Shown: in pieces, positions 15,318-23,695 of the stretch
Layout: each line of letters begins with the position of its first letter
How positions within the stretch are numbered: position 1 is the first letter of the stretch
DNA from: Selenomonadales bacterium
GTDB taxonomy: Bacteria; Bacillota; Negativicutes; Sporomusales; UBA7701
DNA length: 48,820 nucleotides
NCBI GenBank assembly: GCA_029976065.1
Contig: JARKNV010000028.1
Location: 1-48,820, forward strand
Direction: 5' to 3'
Translations under genes and position numbers: made by a program
The notes under the pieces: model-generated
What the model was told of the DNA's origin: nothing
Database searches by the model: none
What the model saw: the letters and a program-made list of their open reading frames with translations, nothing else

Positions 15318-15674
15318 ATGAAAAAATTCACCTGCGGCTGCGGACGGTCCGTCCGCGACGTCTATTTCAAAAACGGCGGGTTCATGTGCGGCAAGTGCTT
15401 CTGGCAGAACACCGAAAGCCCTTACGACTACCTCATCAACCTGCTGGCGGCCAAGGGCCTCGTCATCACCTACCGGAACACCCCCGTGCTTGTACTGAAA
15501 CAGTTCAGCGCCGACGACGACCAAGAAGCGGCCATCCGCCCGGACGAAAACTGGGTGGTGGTGGAAGGCGACGACTTCTGGCTCAACTACTCCGGCTCGC
15601 CCGAAAACCTCCGCGCCTACATCAGCGAATACGGCCTCAAACAGGACAGCGGCTGCGAATCCAAAGAGGACTGA
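15318..15674 (+). CDS. Small protein with N-terminal zinc-ribbon-like cysteines
   Basis: A 118-residue protein starting MKKFTCGCGRSVRDVYF. Cysteines at 6, 8, 24 and 27 (CGC...CGKC) could bind one zinc ion. The rest has a helix (YDYLINLLAAKG), a beta-rich part (PVLVLKQF, ENWVVVEGDDFWLNY) and an acidic tail. I do not recognise the family. AAGGGAGCGG precedes the ATG. It is monocistronic, with its own extended -10 promoter and a terminator shared with sigH. The metal site is an inference from cysteine spacing. Confidence 0.7.
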   Translation: MKKFTCGCGRSVRDVYFKNGGFMCGKCFWQNTESPYDYLINLLAAKGLVITYRNTPVLVLKQFSADDDQEAAIRPDENWVVVEGDDFWLNYSGSPENLRAYISEYGLKQDSGCESKED

Positions 15675-15692
15675 TTATCGGCAACCGAGAGA

Positions 15693-15722
15693 AAAAAACG
15701 ACACCGTCTGGTGTCGTTTTTT
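15693..15722. terminator. Bidirectional terminator between the small zinc-ribbon gene and sigH
   Basis: AAAAAACGACACC-GTCT-GGTGTCGTTTTTT is symmetric, with T-runs on both strands. It ends both convergent transcripts. Confidence 0.92.
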
Positions 15723-15726
15723 GGTC

Positions 15727-16464
15727 TCAATCATCCATCGCGTCCAGGTCGTCCAGCTCGCCCTGCAGGTCCTTGTTCAGGTTGGCCAGCCCCTTGTACA
15801 TGCTGCCGACTTCGCTGTCGTCGGCGCGGTTGTCAAGGTAGCGTTCCAGCTTGCGTTTGACCCGCTGCAGCGCATTGTCGATCGACTTGACGTGCCGGTC
15901 GAGCTCCACGGCGATCTCCTGGTAGGATTTGCCGTCGAGATACGACATGAGCACTTTCCATTCGAGGTCGCTGAGGATTTCCCCCATCTTCTCCTCGATA
16001 TCGACGAATTCCTCGCGGCTGATGACCAGCTCCTCGGGGTCGGATATCTTCGACCCGGACAGGACGTCGAGCAGCGTGCGGTCGGAATCCTCGTCGTAAA
16101 TGGGCTTGTTGAGGGACACGTATGAGTTCAGCGGAATATGCTTCTGCCTGGTGGCCGTTTTGATGGCGGTGATGATCTGGCGGGTTACGCACAGCTCGGC
16201 AAAAGCGCGGAACGAGGACAGCTTGTCGTTGCGGAAGTCCCTGATCGCTTTGTAAAGGCCGATCATGCCTTCCTGGATGATGTCCTCCCGGTCGGCGCCG
16301 ATGAGGAAGTACGACCTGGCCTTGGCACGGACGAAATTGCGGTACTTATTGATCAAATACTCCAGTGCGACCGTGTTGTCGTTGTCTTTTGCGTCGATTA
16401 CGATTTCTTCATCTGTCATATTTTCGAAACAACCGTACAGATCGCGTTGGGTATTAGCCCGCAT
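15727..16464 (-). CDS. sigH: RNA polymerase sigma factor SigH (sigma-30)
   Basis: SigH directs the transition to stationary phase and the start of sporulation. The 245-residue protein contains the SigH-typical region 2 YLINKYRNFVRAKARSYFLIGADREDIIQEGMIGLYKAIRDF, then FAELCVTRQIITAIKTATRQKHIPLN, and a region 4 HTH (YLDGKSYQEIAVELDRHVKSIDNALQRVKRKLERYL). I chose the ATG at 16464 because this gives the same N-terminal length as Bacillus SigH. It is the last gene of the yacP-side housekeeping run but has its own consensus promoter. The usual downstream neighbours (rpmG-secE-nusG or tuf) are missing here; see findings. Confidence 0.97.
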   Translation of the reverse strand: MRANTQRDLYGCFENMTDEEIVIDAKDNDNTVALEYLINKYRNFVRAKARSYFLIGADREDIIQEGMIGLYKAIRDFRNDKLSSFRAFAELCVTRQIITAIKTATRQKHIPLNSYVSLNKPIYDEDSDRTLLDVLSGSKISDPEELVISREEFVDIEEKMGEILSDLEWKVLMSYLDGKSYQEIAVELDRHVKSIDNALQRVKRKLERYLDNRADDSEVGSMYKGLANLNKDLQGELDDLDAMDD

Positions 16465-16560
16465 CACATCGCCCCCACTCTTCAACTTGCCGGCTGTAAA
16501 AAGAAAACGCACTAATGACTTAGTGCCACAATCGATTGTACATGCCCACTTTCAAACCAA

Positions 16561-16589
16561 ATTATAACCCACGCCCGCCACTTAGTCAA
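16561..16589 (-). promoter_or_regulatory. sigH promoter
   Basis: On the minus strand TTGACT (16584-16589) and TATAAT (16561-16566) are 17 bases apart. The leader would be about 90 bases. It starts 25 bases beyond the yacP stop, so sigH can be transcribed independently. Confidence 0.88.
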
Positions 16590-16613
16590 GCTATTCTTGG
16601 GGGCCGCAAGCCC

Positions 16614-17135
16614 TCAGAGGCCGCGGCGCAGCGCGTCCAGCCGCTTCCTGGCCTCCTCCCCGACCCGGCCGTCGAGCTCGTGGCGGCGGTGGTGCCGGTC
16701 GGCCTCGGCGTACCCCTGGCGGACCTCCTTCTCGGCGGCCAGCACGTCGAGCCTGAGCTCGCGGGCCGATATCCGCCAGGCCCCCGCGCCGAGGACGGTA
16801 AACTGCTCGGCCCGGTCGGAGGTGACGACATAAACCCCCTGGCCGGAATGGGCGAGCTGGTAGGCCAGCCGCTCGATATAGCTGTCCGCCGTTTCCCCTT
16901 CGGCGGTGTAGACCACCTCCGGGCCGTCGGGCAGCGTCTCCGCCCTGGCGGCGGCCCCGGAGACGGCATGGGCGTCAAAGACGATGACAACCCTATAATC
17001 TTTATATGCGCCATAGCCCGCAAGAATGTCCGTTAATTTGTCCCGGGCGTGTTCGAGGCTGTCCTCTTTTACCGCCGCGAGCTCCGGCCAGGCGCCGAGC
17101 ACGTTGTAGCCGTCCACCAGCAAGATGTCCGCCAA
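16614..17135 (-). CDS. yacP: NYN-domain endoribonuclease YacP/Rae1
   Basis: In Bacillus, YacP (Rae1) is a ribosome-associated endoribonuclease that cuts certain mRNAs in the A site. The 173-residue protein has the NYN/PIN fold: DILLVDGYNVLGAWP at the start (catalytic Asp), RVVIVFDAH, then GETADSYIERLAYQL and VYVVTSDRAEQF with the remaining acidic residues, and a basic C-terminal helix. The TTG at 17135 has GGAGGGG seven bases before it; no ATG lies closer to the conserved N-terminus. It follows vanW by 20 bases, so rlmB-vanW-yacP look like one operon. Confidence 0.92.
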   Translation of the reverse strand: MADILLVDGYNVLGAWPELAAVKEDSLEHARDKLTDILAGYGAYKDYRVVIVFDAHAVSGAAARAETLPDGPEVVYTAEGETADSYIERLAYQLAHSGQGVYVVTSDRAEQFTVLGAGAWRISARELRLDVLAAEKEVRQGYAEADRHHRRHELDGRVGEEARKRLDALRRGL

Positions 17136-17155
17136 GCGCTGTCCCCTCCGCGAAT

Positions 17156-18523
17156 TTACTTTTTCCCCTGGACCTGCCCGGCCTGTTCCTGGGCGAACGG
17201 CGGCAGCCTGGTCCCCACCTTGACGACCGTATTCTCCGGCTGGTAGCGGTCCTTGGCCAGCACTTCCCGCTTGAGCTCCCGGCCGCCGGCGCGCACCACC
17301 CTCAGGGTGGTCACCTCGTAGCCCGGCTTGCCCTGCTTGTCCACCTTCGTCTCGCCCAGGTACAGCTCCGGGTCCGTCTTTTTCACGACCGCGGGCGGGA
17401 TCACCTGCCGGTCGGCCGAGAGCAGCTCCACCGCCACCGCCAGCGGCTCGCGGCCGACGATGCCGACGGTCAGCTTGTTCTTGGCCGTCTCGGCCATGAC
17501 CACGACCGGCGCGCCGGTGTCGTTGACAAACTTGAAATCCAGCGCCCCGAACGCCACCGTGGCGTCGCGGCCGAGGCCGACGTAGCCGAGCGGCTTGGAG
17601 TGGTTGGTCCGTTCGGCGATCGGCAGGTTGGCGAGCAGCACGGCGTTGTACAGGGTGGAAGACACCTGGCAGACGCCGCCGCCGATGCCGGGCACGAACT
17701 CCCCGTCCACGATCTCCAAAGCCTCCTTGAAACCGTGCTCGCGGTCGCGCGGCCCCACCACCTGATTGAAGGAAAAGAGCTGGCCGGGGTAGACGATATG
17801 GCCGTTGATGCGGCGGGCCGACAGGCGGATGTTGGCGGTGCGGTTGGCGTCGGCGGAATCGAAGGCGGTCGTGAACGACGACCACAGCGTGCTGATGCCC
17901 GTCTGGCGGAGATCGGCCACGGTCACGTCGGGATAAAGCGGCGTCACCGGCAGCGGCAGATTGGTCGCCTCGCCGCCGTGCAACGCCTTGAGGACGAGCG
18001 GCTTCACCGCCGCCACGTCGAGCTGCCGGCCCTGCTCCTGGGGCACGATGCCGCCCTCCGCGAGGCTGAGGGCGGCGTTGCGCGGCGGCCGGTCGATGGC
18101 CTCGCGCCACGCTTCGAGCAGCGCGGCCAGTTTAGTCTCATTATACCTGACCCTGACCGGAAGGCGATAGCCCTCCCGGCGGGCGGCGGCGATATTTTTC
18201 AGCCGCTCCCGCCATGAGCCGCGGCGGCCGTAGGCGAGCGCCTCGTCGACCGTCGCCTCGACGTCGAGATCGTAGTCGATGGTAGCCGCGTCCAGCCGGA
18301 AAGCGGTGTCGCCGTAATAAACGACGATGTGGCGGCCATGGTATTCCTGCCGCCACGCCGCCAGAAGCTGCCCGAGCTCCTCCCGGGCCATCCCGCCGAC
18401 GGCCACGCCTTCCACCGCCACGCCGTCGTAAACGCCGTCGCGGGCAAGCGGGTACGCCAGCCCGGCGGCCAGGGCGAAAATGACGATAACGGCTGCGGCA
18501 ATTGACCAGGCTTTCCGTGTCAC
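17156..18523 (-). CDS. VanW-family protein with peptidoglycan-binding and G5 domains
   Basis: The 455-residue cell-envelope protein has one N-terminal membrane anchor (about residues 8-27). A PG_binding_4-type domain follows (about 70-180; YYGDTAFRLDAATIDYDLD), then the VanW domain (about 215-345; SARRINGHIVYPGQLFSFNQVVGPR, GGGVCQVSSTLYNAVLLANLPI, ERTNHS) and a C-terminal G5-type domain (about 375-450; GYEVTTLRVVRAGG). The name comes from the vancomycin B cluster, but most homologues are general envelope proteins of unknown job. The GTG at 18523 is five bases beyond the rlmB stop, with a weak ribosome site, so translation is probably coupled to rlmB. Its place between rlmB and yacP is not the usual Bacillus order. 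Confidence 0.88.
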   Translation of the reverse strand: MTRKAWSIAAAVIVIFALAAGLAYPLARDGVYDGVAVEGVAVGGMAREELGQLLAAWRQEYHGRHIVVYYGDTAFRLDAATIDYDLDVEATVDEALAYGRRGSWRERLKNIAAARREGYRLPVRVRYNETKLAALLEAWREAIDRPPRNAALSLAEGGIVPQEQGRQLDVAAVKPLVLKALHGGEATNLPLPVTPLYPDVTVADLRQTGISTLWSSFTTAFDSADANRTANIRLSARRINGHIVYPGQLFSFNQVVGPRDREHGFKEALEIVDGEFVPGIGGGVCQVSSTLYNAVLLANLPIAERTNHSKPLGYVGLGRDATVAFGALDFKFVNDTGAPVVVMAETAKNKLTVGIVGREPLAVAVELLSADRQVIPPAVVKKTDPELYLGETKVDKQGKPGYEVTTLRVVRAGGRELKREVLAKDRYQPENTVVKVGTRLPPFAQEQAGQVQGKK

Positions 18524-18528
18524 TCAGC

Positions 18529-19272
18529 TCAAGACTCCCTTTGTCGATAGACTTCGTATAGCAATAGCGAACACGCCACAGACGCGTTTAAAGACGTAAT
18601 CTGCCCTTTCATCGGGATGCGCACGAGGAAATCGCACGCCTCCTTGGCCAGCCGGCTCAGGCCGCGGCCCTCGCCGCCCACCACCACCAGCACCGGGCCT
18701 TTGAGGTCGGCCTCGTAGTAGGGCCGGTCGCCGTCCATATCCGCCCCCACCACCCACAGGCCCTCCTTCTTGAGCGCCTCGATGGCCTGGACGACGTTGC
18801 CGATCCTGGCGACCGGCACGTACTCGACCGCCCCGGCCGACGTCTTGGCGACAACCGCCGACAGAGGGGCGCTGCGCCGCTTGGGGATAAGCACGCCGTG
18901 GGCGCCGGCCGCGTCGCAGGTGCGGAGGATGGCGCCGAGATTGTGGGGGTCCTCAAGCTCGTCGAGCAGGACGATGAAAGGCGGCTCGCCCAAGGAGCGG
19001 GCCTTGGCGAGGATGTCCTCGACCTCGGCGTACGCCACCGGCGGCACCATGGCGACCACCCCCTGGTGGCGCAGGCCGCCGGTCAGGTCGGTCAGCTTGG
19101 CGGCGTCGACCTCCTGAACGATCAGCCCCCTGGTCTTCGCCTGGCCGACGATCTCCCGCAGCGAGCCCTGCCGCTCACCCTTGGCCACCAGCACCTTGTT
19201 GACCGGCCGGCCGCTTTTCAGCGCCTCGAGGACGCTGTTGCGCCCGGCGATAAATTCCTGTTCTTCGCTCAT
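18529..19272 (-). CDS. rlmB: 23S rRNA 2'-O-methyltransferase RlmB (SpoU/TrmH family)
   Basis: RlmB methylates the ribose of G2251 in the 23S rRNA P loop, using SAM. The 247-residue protein has an N-terminal substrate-binding domain (about 1-75, FIAGRNSVLEALKSG) and a SPOUT knot domain. All three SpoU motifs are clear: LDELEDPHNLGAILRTCDAAG, VVVGGEGRGLSRL and VRIPMKGQITSLNASVACSLLLYE. CTGAGGAA precedes the ATG at 19272. It heads the rlmB-vanW-yacP operon. Upstream is a 730-base gene-free stretch full of repeats, so its promoter must lie close to 19280-19360, where I see only weak hexamers. Confidence 0.95.
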   Translation of the reverse strand: MSEEQEFIAGRNSVLEALKSGRPVNKVLVAKGERQGSLREIVGQAKTRGLIVQEVDAAKLTDLTGGLRHQGVVAMVPPVAYAEVEDILAKARSLGEPPFIVLLDELEDPHNLGAILRTCDAAGAHGVLIPKRRSAPLSAVVAKTSAGAVEYVPVARIGNVVQAIEALKKEGLWVVGADMDGDRPYYEADLKGPVLVVVGGEGRGLSRLAKEACDFLVRIPMKGQITSLNASVACSLLLYEVYRQRES

Positions 19273-19377
19273 TTCCTCAGACCCCCCGGCCGCAAAAGGC
19301 GGCCTTATATTATTTGCCCGAACGGGCGGGTGTTATGAGTGGTTTGGTACAATACTGAGCCCCGTGCGAAGGACGCA

Positions 19378-19493
19378 GGCTATGCGCCGGAGCTCCGGCC
19401 GAACGCGCCGTATGGCTCAGGCCGACACAGCCGTACCGTCGCCAACTGTCATCCGTGACAGGTGGCTCCTCGCCCGTCCGTCCATGGACGGGC
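19378..19493 (-). repeat. Dispersed repeat, module 2
   Basis: Contains GGCTATGCGCCGGAGCTCCG, GAACGCGCCGTATGGCTCAG, GCCGACACAGCCGTACCGTC and ACTGTCATCCGTGACAGGTG (plus strand), shared with the copies at 8611 and 34960. It lies in the same orientation relative to thyX as the other copies do to their upstream genes. Confidence 0.8.
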
Positions 19494-19620
19494 GTACGTT
19501 CGTGTTACCGACCTGTTGCGCCAACGGCGCGTAACAAAGCGACCACATCGCCGCTGAAGCGTCGTGTGTCTGCTTTTCCGCAACGGCGCAGTACGCCTGC
19601 GTTCTCCGCCGCCTTCGGCG

Positions 19621-19942
19621 CGGCGTTCCCGGCATTGGGTCACCCACCGTGTCAGAGCGAGGACGGCGGCCGCTACTTAGCGAAGGAGCCGCGAACGACA
19701 CCGCGCGAGCCGCCATGGACGGCGGCGAGAACCGCCGCTTAGCCGGATGCGATTCGGACGGTGGCGCGGTGGAGTCGGCGACGAGCTTAGCAGCGAGCCA
19801 AAACGCCAAGTGAAACGTCGGGCGTTTTGTGCGAGTCGCTAGAAGGGCAACAGCGAACCGAAAGTTCACTTTCGAGTGAGTCGTTGCCCTTCTAGTAAGG
19901 CTGCCGCCCGCAGCGTGTGGATGACCCAATGCCGGGAACACC
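19621..19942. repeat. 320-base element bounded by inverted repeats of about 25 bases
   Basis: GTTCCCGGCATTGGGTCACC at the left end is matched by GATGACCCAATGCCGGGAAC at the right end. Inside is a long hairpin, CTAGAAGGGCAAC/GTTGCCCTTCTAG, enclosing a smaller GAAAGT/ACTTTC stem. No protein, no IS signature and no clear target-site duplication. It could be a non-autonomous mobile element or an expanded form of the structured repeats. With the module 2 copy it fills the 19273-20004 gap; I see no gene in that stretch. Confidence 0.7.
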
Positions 19943-19979
19943 CACTACGGATATAAAGCGGCCGAAAACAAGCCTGCGT

Positions 19980-20006
19980 ATAAAGAAACCGGGGGTACCC
20001 CCGGTT
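19980..20006 (-). terminator. Terminator of the cysE-cysS-mrnC-thyX operon
   Basis: AACCGGGGGTACCCCCGGTT is a perfect 20-base palindrome (19987-20006) overlapping the thyX stop codon, followed on the minus strand by TCTTTAT. Confidence 0.75.
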
Positions 20007-20685
20007 ATCCTTTTTTCTGCAGCGCCGCCAAACGGCCGCAGGACAAATCGCCCTCTTCGCACACGCCCCTCGTCACGCACATCGGCCCCGCCTTGCTGAA
20101 CAAGTGCGGCGCGACCTTGCGGACCTCGGCCAGCATCGCCTCCGCCAGACGACGGATCTCCCACTGGGCGCGCGTGCAGCAGCGCAGCTCGAAGAAATGC
20201 AACAGCGAGCGGGCGTTCATCGTGACGACGATCTTGGTCTCGGTGGCGTTGGCCAGCACGTAGCGGGCGTCCTCCTGGTGGACGCCGAGGGCGGTGAGCT
20301 CGTCGTACGTCGCCCTGACCTGGTCCATGAGGGCGGCGAACTTGGCCGCCGCCTGCGGATTGGCCGCCACGGCCGGCGGCACTATGTATTCGAAGTCGTG
20401 CTCCTTGACGTAGCGCTGCGACTGCTGCGAATAAGACGCGATACGGTGCCTGACGAGCTGGTGGGTAAGCACCCGCGACACGCCCTCGACCGCGAAGGTG
20501 AAGCTGGCGTGCTCGAAGGTGGACAGGTGTCCCATCTCGACGATCTTGTCGACCAGCTTGGCCACCTGCTCGGCCGACAGCTTCTCGACCAGCTGCTCGG
20601 CGCCCACCGCCGAGTAGCACAGGCGGGCCGACATGGCCACGGTGCGTTCGGGGTCGGGAGTGTGACAAATAAGCTTAACCTTCAT
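20005..20685 (-). CDS. thyX: FAD-dependent thymidylate synthase ThyX
   Basis: ThyX makes dTMP from dUMP with methylene-tetrahydrofolate, FAD and NADPH, without the dihydrofolate made by ThyA. The 226-residue protein carries the ThyX signature [13 protein letters not shown] in place (about residue 79), the [20 protein letters not shown] segment before it and [22 protein letters not shown] after it, as in tetrameric ThyX. Its ATG overlaps the mrnC stop by four bases (ATGA), so it is translationally coupled. It is the last gene of the T-box-led cysE operon, which puts dTMP synthesis under cysteine-tRNA control, at least in part. Confidence 0.97.
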   Translation of the reverse strand: MKVKLICHTPDPERTVAMSARLCYSAVGAEQLVEKLSAEQVAKLVDKIVEMGHLSTFEHASFTFAVEGVSRVLTHQLVRHRIASYSQQSQRYVKEHDFEYIVPPAVAANPQAAAKFAALMDQVRATYDELTALGVHQEDARYVLANATETKIVVTMNARSLLHFFELRCCTRAQWEIRRLAEAMLAEVRKVAPHLFSKAGPMCVTRGVCEEGDLSCGRLAALQKKG

Positions 20686-21179
20686 TTTTCTTCTCCATCT
20701 CCGTCCGGATTCGATAATTTCCGGGAAATAACGACAAATGCCTCGCTCGCGAGCGCCGTCAGCCGGGCCTCGTCGCCGCTCAGGTAGAGGTACCCGAGCA
20801 GAGCCTCGAACCCGGTGCTGGCGCGGTAGTCGCCCACCGAAGCACTCTTGGGCACCGTCGATTTGGCGTTGCGGCCCCGCCGGACGATGGCGAGCTCGTC
20901 CTCGCTCAGGCCGCCCTCCAGCGCCCGCAGGGCATGGGCCTGCAGCGTCGCCGACACCATCCGCGCCCCGTGGCCGTGCAGCACCCGCACGCGGCTCTGC
21001 TCGAAGGCCAGCAGCCTGGTGCGCACGTAGAGGTTGAAGTAGGCGTCGCCGATGTAGGCCAGCACCAGCGGGTGAAGGGTCCGGGCGTCGGCCGCCCCGA
21101 AACGGGCGACGGGCGCGCCGTCCGCGCCGCGGTCGCCGAACGTCCTGGCGGCCAGCAGCTCAAACTGGTCAAACTTCAC
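20682..21179 (-). CDS. mrnC: Mini-ribonuclease III MrnC
   Basis: MrnC is an RNase III-like enzyme without a dsRNA-binding domain; it matures the ends of 23S rRNA in Bacillota. The 165-residue protein has the expected motifs [22 protein letters not shown] (with the catalytic Asp), [47 protein letters not shown] (the second Glu/Asp site). The start is a GTG at 21179, inside the end of cysS (11-base overlap), and its end overlaps thyX. The cysE-cysS-mrnC gene order is strongly conserved in Bacillota. Confidence 0.95.
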   Translation of the reverse strand: MKFDQFELLAARTFGDRGADGAPVARFGAADARTLHPLVLAYIGDAYFNLYVRTRLLAFEQSRVRVLHGHGARMVSATLQAHALRALEGGLSEDELAIVRRGRNAKSTVPKSASVGDYRASTGFEALLGYLYLSGDEARLTALASEAFVVISRKLSNPDGDGEEK

Positions 21180-22638
21180 GTTTCTTCCACCTTGCTCCCT
21201 GGGGGGAATCCTCGATGACGTAGCCGAGCTCGCCCAGCCGGTCGCGGATGCGGTCGGCGGTGGCCCAGTCCTTCTGCTTGCGCGCCTCCTGGCGGATCTC
21301 GACGATCAGGTCGAGGAGGGAGGCGGCGTCCGCGCTGCCCTCGGGAGCGGCGCCGACGACGTCGGCGGCGCCCATCCGCTCGGCGACCAGCAGGCCGAGG
21401 ATGTCGGCCAGCTCGTAGTAAGCGGCCTGTACTGAGGCTATTGCTTCGCCGGCGACGGGGGCTTTCCCTGCCATGACGGCGCTGTAGTAGATGTTGATCT
21501 CCTTGGCCAGGCCGTGCATGACGCTGATCGCCAGGGAGGTGTTGAAATCGTCGTCCATGGCGGCGTCGAAATCGGCCCGCGCCTGGGCGGCGGCCGCCAG
21601 CAGGGCCTGGGAGGCATCGCTCGCCCCGCGGGCGACGGTGGTGCTGGCGAGGTATTTCATGTTGTCGACGGCGGTGCGCAGGCGGTCGAGGCCGCGGCCC
21701 GCCTCGGCCAGCTGTTCGTCGCTGAAATTGAGCGGGCTGCGGTAGTGGGTGGAGAGGATGAAAAAGCGCAGCACCTCGGGCGGGTAGTGGGCGAGGATAT
21801 CCTTGACGAGGAAGAAGTTGCCCAGCGACTTGGACATCTTCTCCTCGTTGACGGTGATAAAGCCGTTATGCAGCCAGTAGCGAACGAAGGGACCCGCGCC
21901 GGCGTAGGCCTCGGACTGGGCGATTTCGTTCTCGTGGTGGGGGAAGACGAGGTCGCTGCCGCCGCCGTGGAAATCGAAGCCGTGGCCGAGGTACTTGGCC
22001 GACATCGCCGAGCACTCGATGTGCCAGCCCGGCCGTCCGGGGCCCCACGGGCTGGGCCACGAGGGCTCGCCGGGCTTGGCGCTCTTCCACAGGGCGAAAT
22101 CCATCGGGTGGGTCTTGCGCTCGTCCACGTCGACCCGCGCCCCGGCCTTCATGTCGTCGAGGCTGCGGCCGGACAGCTTGCCGTAATCGGCGAACTTCTC
22201 GACGCTGTAGTAGACGTCGCCGTCGACGACGTACGCGTAGCCCTTGGCGATCAGCGTCCCGACCATGGCGACGATGTCGGCCATGTGGCCAGACACGGTC
22301 GGGTAAAGGTGGGCGCGGCGGATGTTGAGCTTATCCATGACCTCGAAGTAGGCTTTTATATAGCGGTCGGCGATCACGTCCCAGGTCACGCCCTCGGCGT
22401 TGGCGGCGTTGATGATTTTGTCGTCGACGTCGGTGAAATTCTGGATATGGTAGACGTTGTACTCCTTGTGCTCCAGGTAGCGGCGGATGACGTCCCAGGT
22501 GACGAATGGGCGGGCGTTGCCGATGTGGGGATGGTTGTAAGGCGTCACACCGCAGACGTACATCTTCACCTTGCCCGGCTCCACCGGGACGAAGTCCTCC
22601 TTCTTCTTGGTCAGGCTGTTATACACTCTCAGGGTCAC
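21169..22638 (-). CDS. cysS: Cysteinyl-tRNA synthetase CysRS
   Basis: This class I synthetase charges tRNA-Cys. At 489 residues it is the usual length. The HIGH motif appears as HPHIGNAR (about 36-43) and KMSKS near 268. The zinc site residues Cys29 (YVCGVTPYN), Cys near GWHIECSAM and HHEN are present. The GTG start at 22638 lies 20 bases inside the cysE end, so it is coupled to cysE. The T-box upstream of cysE controls both genes; when uncharged tRNA-Cys accumulates the operon is read through. Confidence 0.97.
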   Translation of the reverse strand: MTLRVYNSLTKKKEDFVPVEPGKVKMYVCGVTPYNHPHIGNARPFVTWDVIRRYLEHKEYNVYHIQNFTDVDDKIINAANAEGVTWDVIADRYIKAYFEVMDKLNIRRAHLYPTVSGHMADIVAMVGTLIAKGYAYVVDGDVYYSVEKFADYGKLSGRSLDDMKAGARVDVDERKTHPMDFALWKSAKPGEPSWPSPWGPGRPGWHIECSAMSAKYLGHGFDFHGGGSDLVFPHHENEIAQSEAYAGAGPFVRYWLHNGFITVNEEKMSKSLGNFFLVKDILAHYPPEVLRFFILSTHYRSPLNFSDEQLAEAGRGLDRLRTAVDNMKYLASTTVARGASDASQALLAAAAQARADFDAAMDDDFNTSLAISVMHGLAKEINIYYSAVMAGKAPVAGEAIASVQAAYYELADILGLLVAERMGAADVVGAAPEGSADAASLLDLIVEIRQEARKQKDWATADRIRDRLGELGYVIEDSPQGARWKKREV

Positions 22639-23302
22639 GGTTCTTCAGCTCCTCTTCTAACTGAACCACCCGCTCTTCCAGCCGGATCAGGTGCCGGTGG
22701 AGGCAGAGCAGCATCTCGCCCTCGGGGTCGGGGAGGTTGTCGTGGTTCAGGTCTATATTCGCCGCCGCGTCCGACAATACCTTGTTGCCGTCCTTGACGA
22801 CCACCTTGCCGGGGATGCCGACGACGGTCGAATTGGGCGGCACGGCGCTCAGCACCACCGAGCCGGCGCCGATCTTCGAATTCGCGCCGACGGTGAACGA
22901 ACCGAGCACCTTGGCGCCGGTGGCGACGACGACATTGTCGCCGACGGTCGGGTGGCGTTTGCCCTTCTCCTTGCCGGTGCCGCCGAGGGTCACCCCCTGG
23001 TAGAGGGTGACGTTGTTGCCGACCTCGGCCGTTTCGCCGATGACCACCCCCATGCCGTGGTCGATGAACAGCCCCTCGCCGATCGTGGCGCCGGGGTGAA
23101 TCTCGATGCCGGTGAAGAAGCGGGCGAGGTTCGAAATGAAGCGCGGCAGCACCACCCAGCCGCGCACGAACAGCCAGTGGGCCAGACGGTAGGCCCAGAT
23201 GGCATGGAGGCCGGGGTAGCAGAGGACGACCTCAAGCACACTCTTGGCGGCCGGGTCGCGGTCAAAAACAGCCTGGATATCCTTTTTCAGGCGTACGAAC
23301 AT
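22619..23302 (-). CDS. cysE: Serine O-acetyltransferase CysE
   Basis: CysE acetylates serine with acetyl-CoA, the first step of cysteine synthesis. The 227-residue protein has the N-terminal helical part and the left-handed beta-helix of hexapeptide repeats ([43 protein letters not shown]). The active-site His and Asp in [11 protein letters not shown] and the [12 protein letters not shown] loop are present. The C-terminus is longer than in E. coli and ends in a short coiled coil ([17 protein letters not shown]). It is the first gene after the Cys T-box; AGAGGGGAACAAT precedes the ATG. Co-regulation with CysRS fits the demand for cysteine. Confidence 0.96.
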   Translation of the reverse strand: MFVRLKKDIQAVFDRDPAAKSVLEVVLCYPGLHAIWAYRLAHWLFVRGWVVLPRFISNLARFFTGIEIHPGATIGEGLFIDHGMGVVIGETAEVGNNVTLYQGVTLGGTGKEKGKRHPTVGDNVVVATGAKVLGSFTVGANSKIGAGSVVLSAVPPNSTVVGIPGKVVVKDGNKVLSDAAANIDLNHDNLPDPEGEMLLCLHRHLIRLEERVVQLEEELKNRDPESV

Positions 23303-23391
23303 ATTGTTCCCCTCTCTTGCATCAGGATTGCACGATAATAACTGCCCTATTATTTTGCACTAACGGAAGGCCGCCGACCCAGAATGGATAC

Positions 23392-23652
23392 AAAAAACCA
23401 CCGTCTCCGCAGAGACGGTGGTTCCGTGGTTCCACTCTGTTTCGGGCGCGCGGCGCCCCTCTCATGCCGGTAACGGCGGCGGCCGGGACGGCATACTGTC
23501 TTTCCGCCGTCCTGCTCACGGGGGCATTTCGGCCGCGCCGCTCCCGGTACCGCTCGCAGCCTGTGACGGTACCTCTCTGCCGGGTGGTGTGCGCCTACTT
23601 CTCCCGATCATCGCAATTCTGATTATTATGATTGGTTTTATTATGATTCGCT
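23392..23652 (-). promoter_or_regulatory. Cysteine-specific T-box riboswitch upstream of cysE-cysS
   Basis: On the minus strand the leader contains GATGATCGGGAGAAGTAGGC and AGAGAGGTACC in stem I, typical of T-box leaders. The T-box sequence AGAGTGGAACCACGG (23424-23438) is followed by a terminator hairpin ACCACCGTCTC/GAGACGGTGGT with TTTTTT (23392-23423). The likely specifier is TGC (Cys) at 23524-23526, in CCGAAATGCCCC. The UGGA of the T-box pairs with an ACCA... end whose discriminator is U, as in bacterial tRNA-Cys. Uncharged tRNA-Cys should favour the antiterminator and allow transcription of cysE-cysS-mrnC-thyX. Confidence 0.93.
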
Positions 23653-23658
23653 ATCCCC

Positions 23659-23688
23659 ATTATAGAGGGGGACAAGAATCGTTGTCAA
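23659..23688 (-). promoter_or_regulatory. Promoter of the T-box/cysE operon
   Basis: TTGACA (23683-23688) and TATAAT (23659-23664) on the minus strand, 18 bases apart, both perfect hexamers. It lies directly after the gltX stop codon, so gltX and the cysE operon are separate units. Confidence 0.9.
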
Positions 23689-23695
23689 TGGCGTC

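Noticed and set aside
17136..18110. A 325-codon extension upstream of YacP
   Set aside because: It is an out-of-frame reading of the VanW gene; the NYN domain starts at the TTG at 17135.
19417..19941. A 174-codon minus-strand frame in the 19273-20004 gap
   Set aside because: It lies wholly in repeat sequence, has no ribosome-binding site, and its peptide segments are translations of repeat blocks found in other frames elsewhere.
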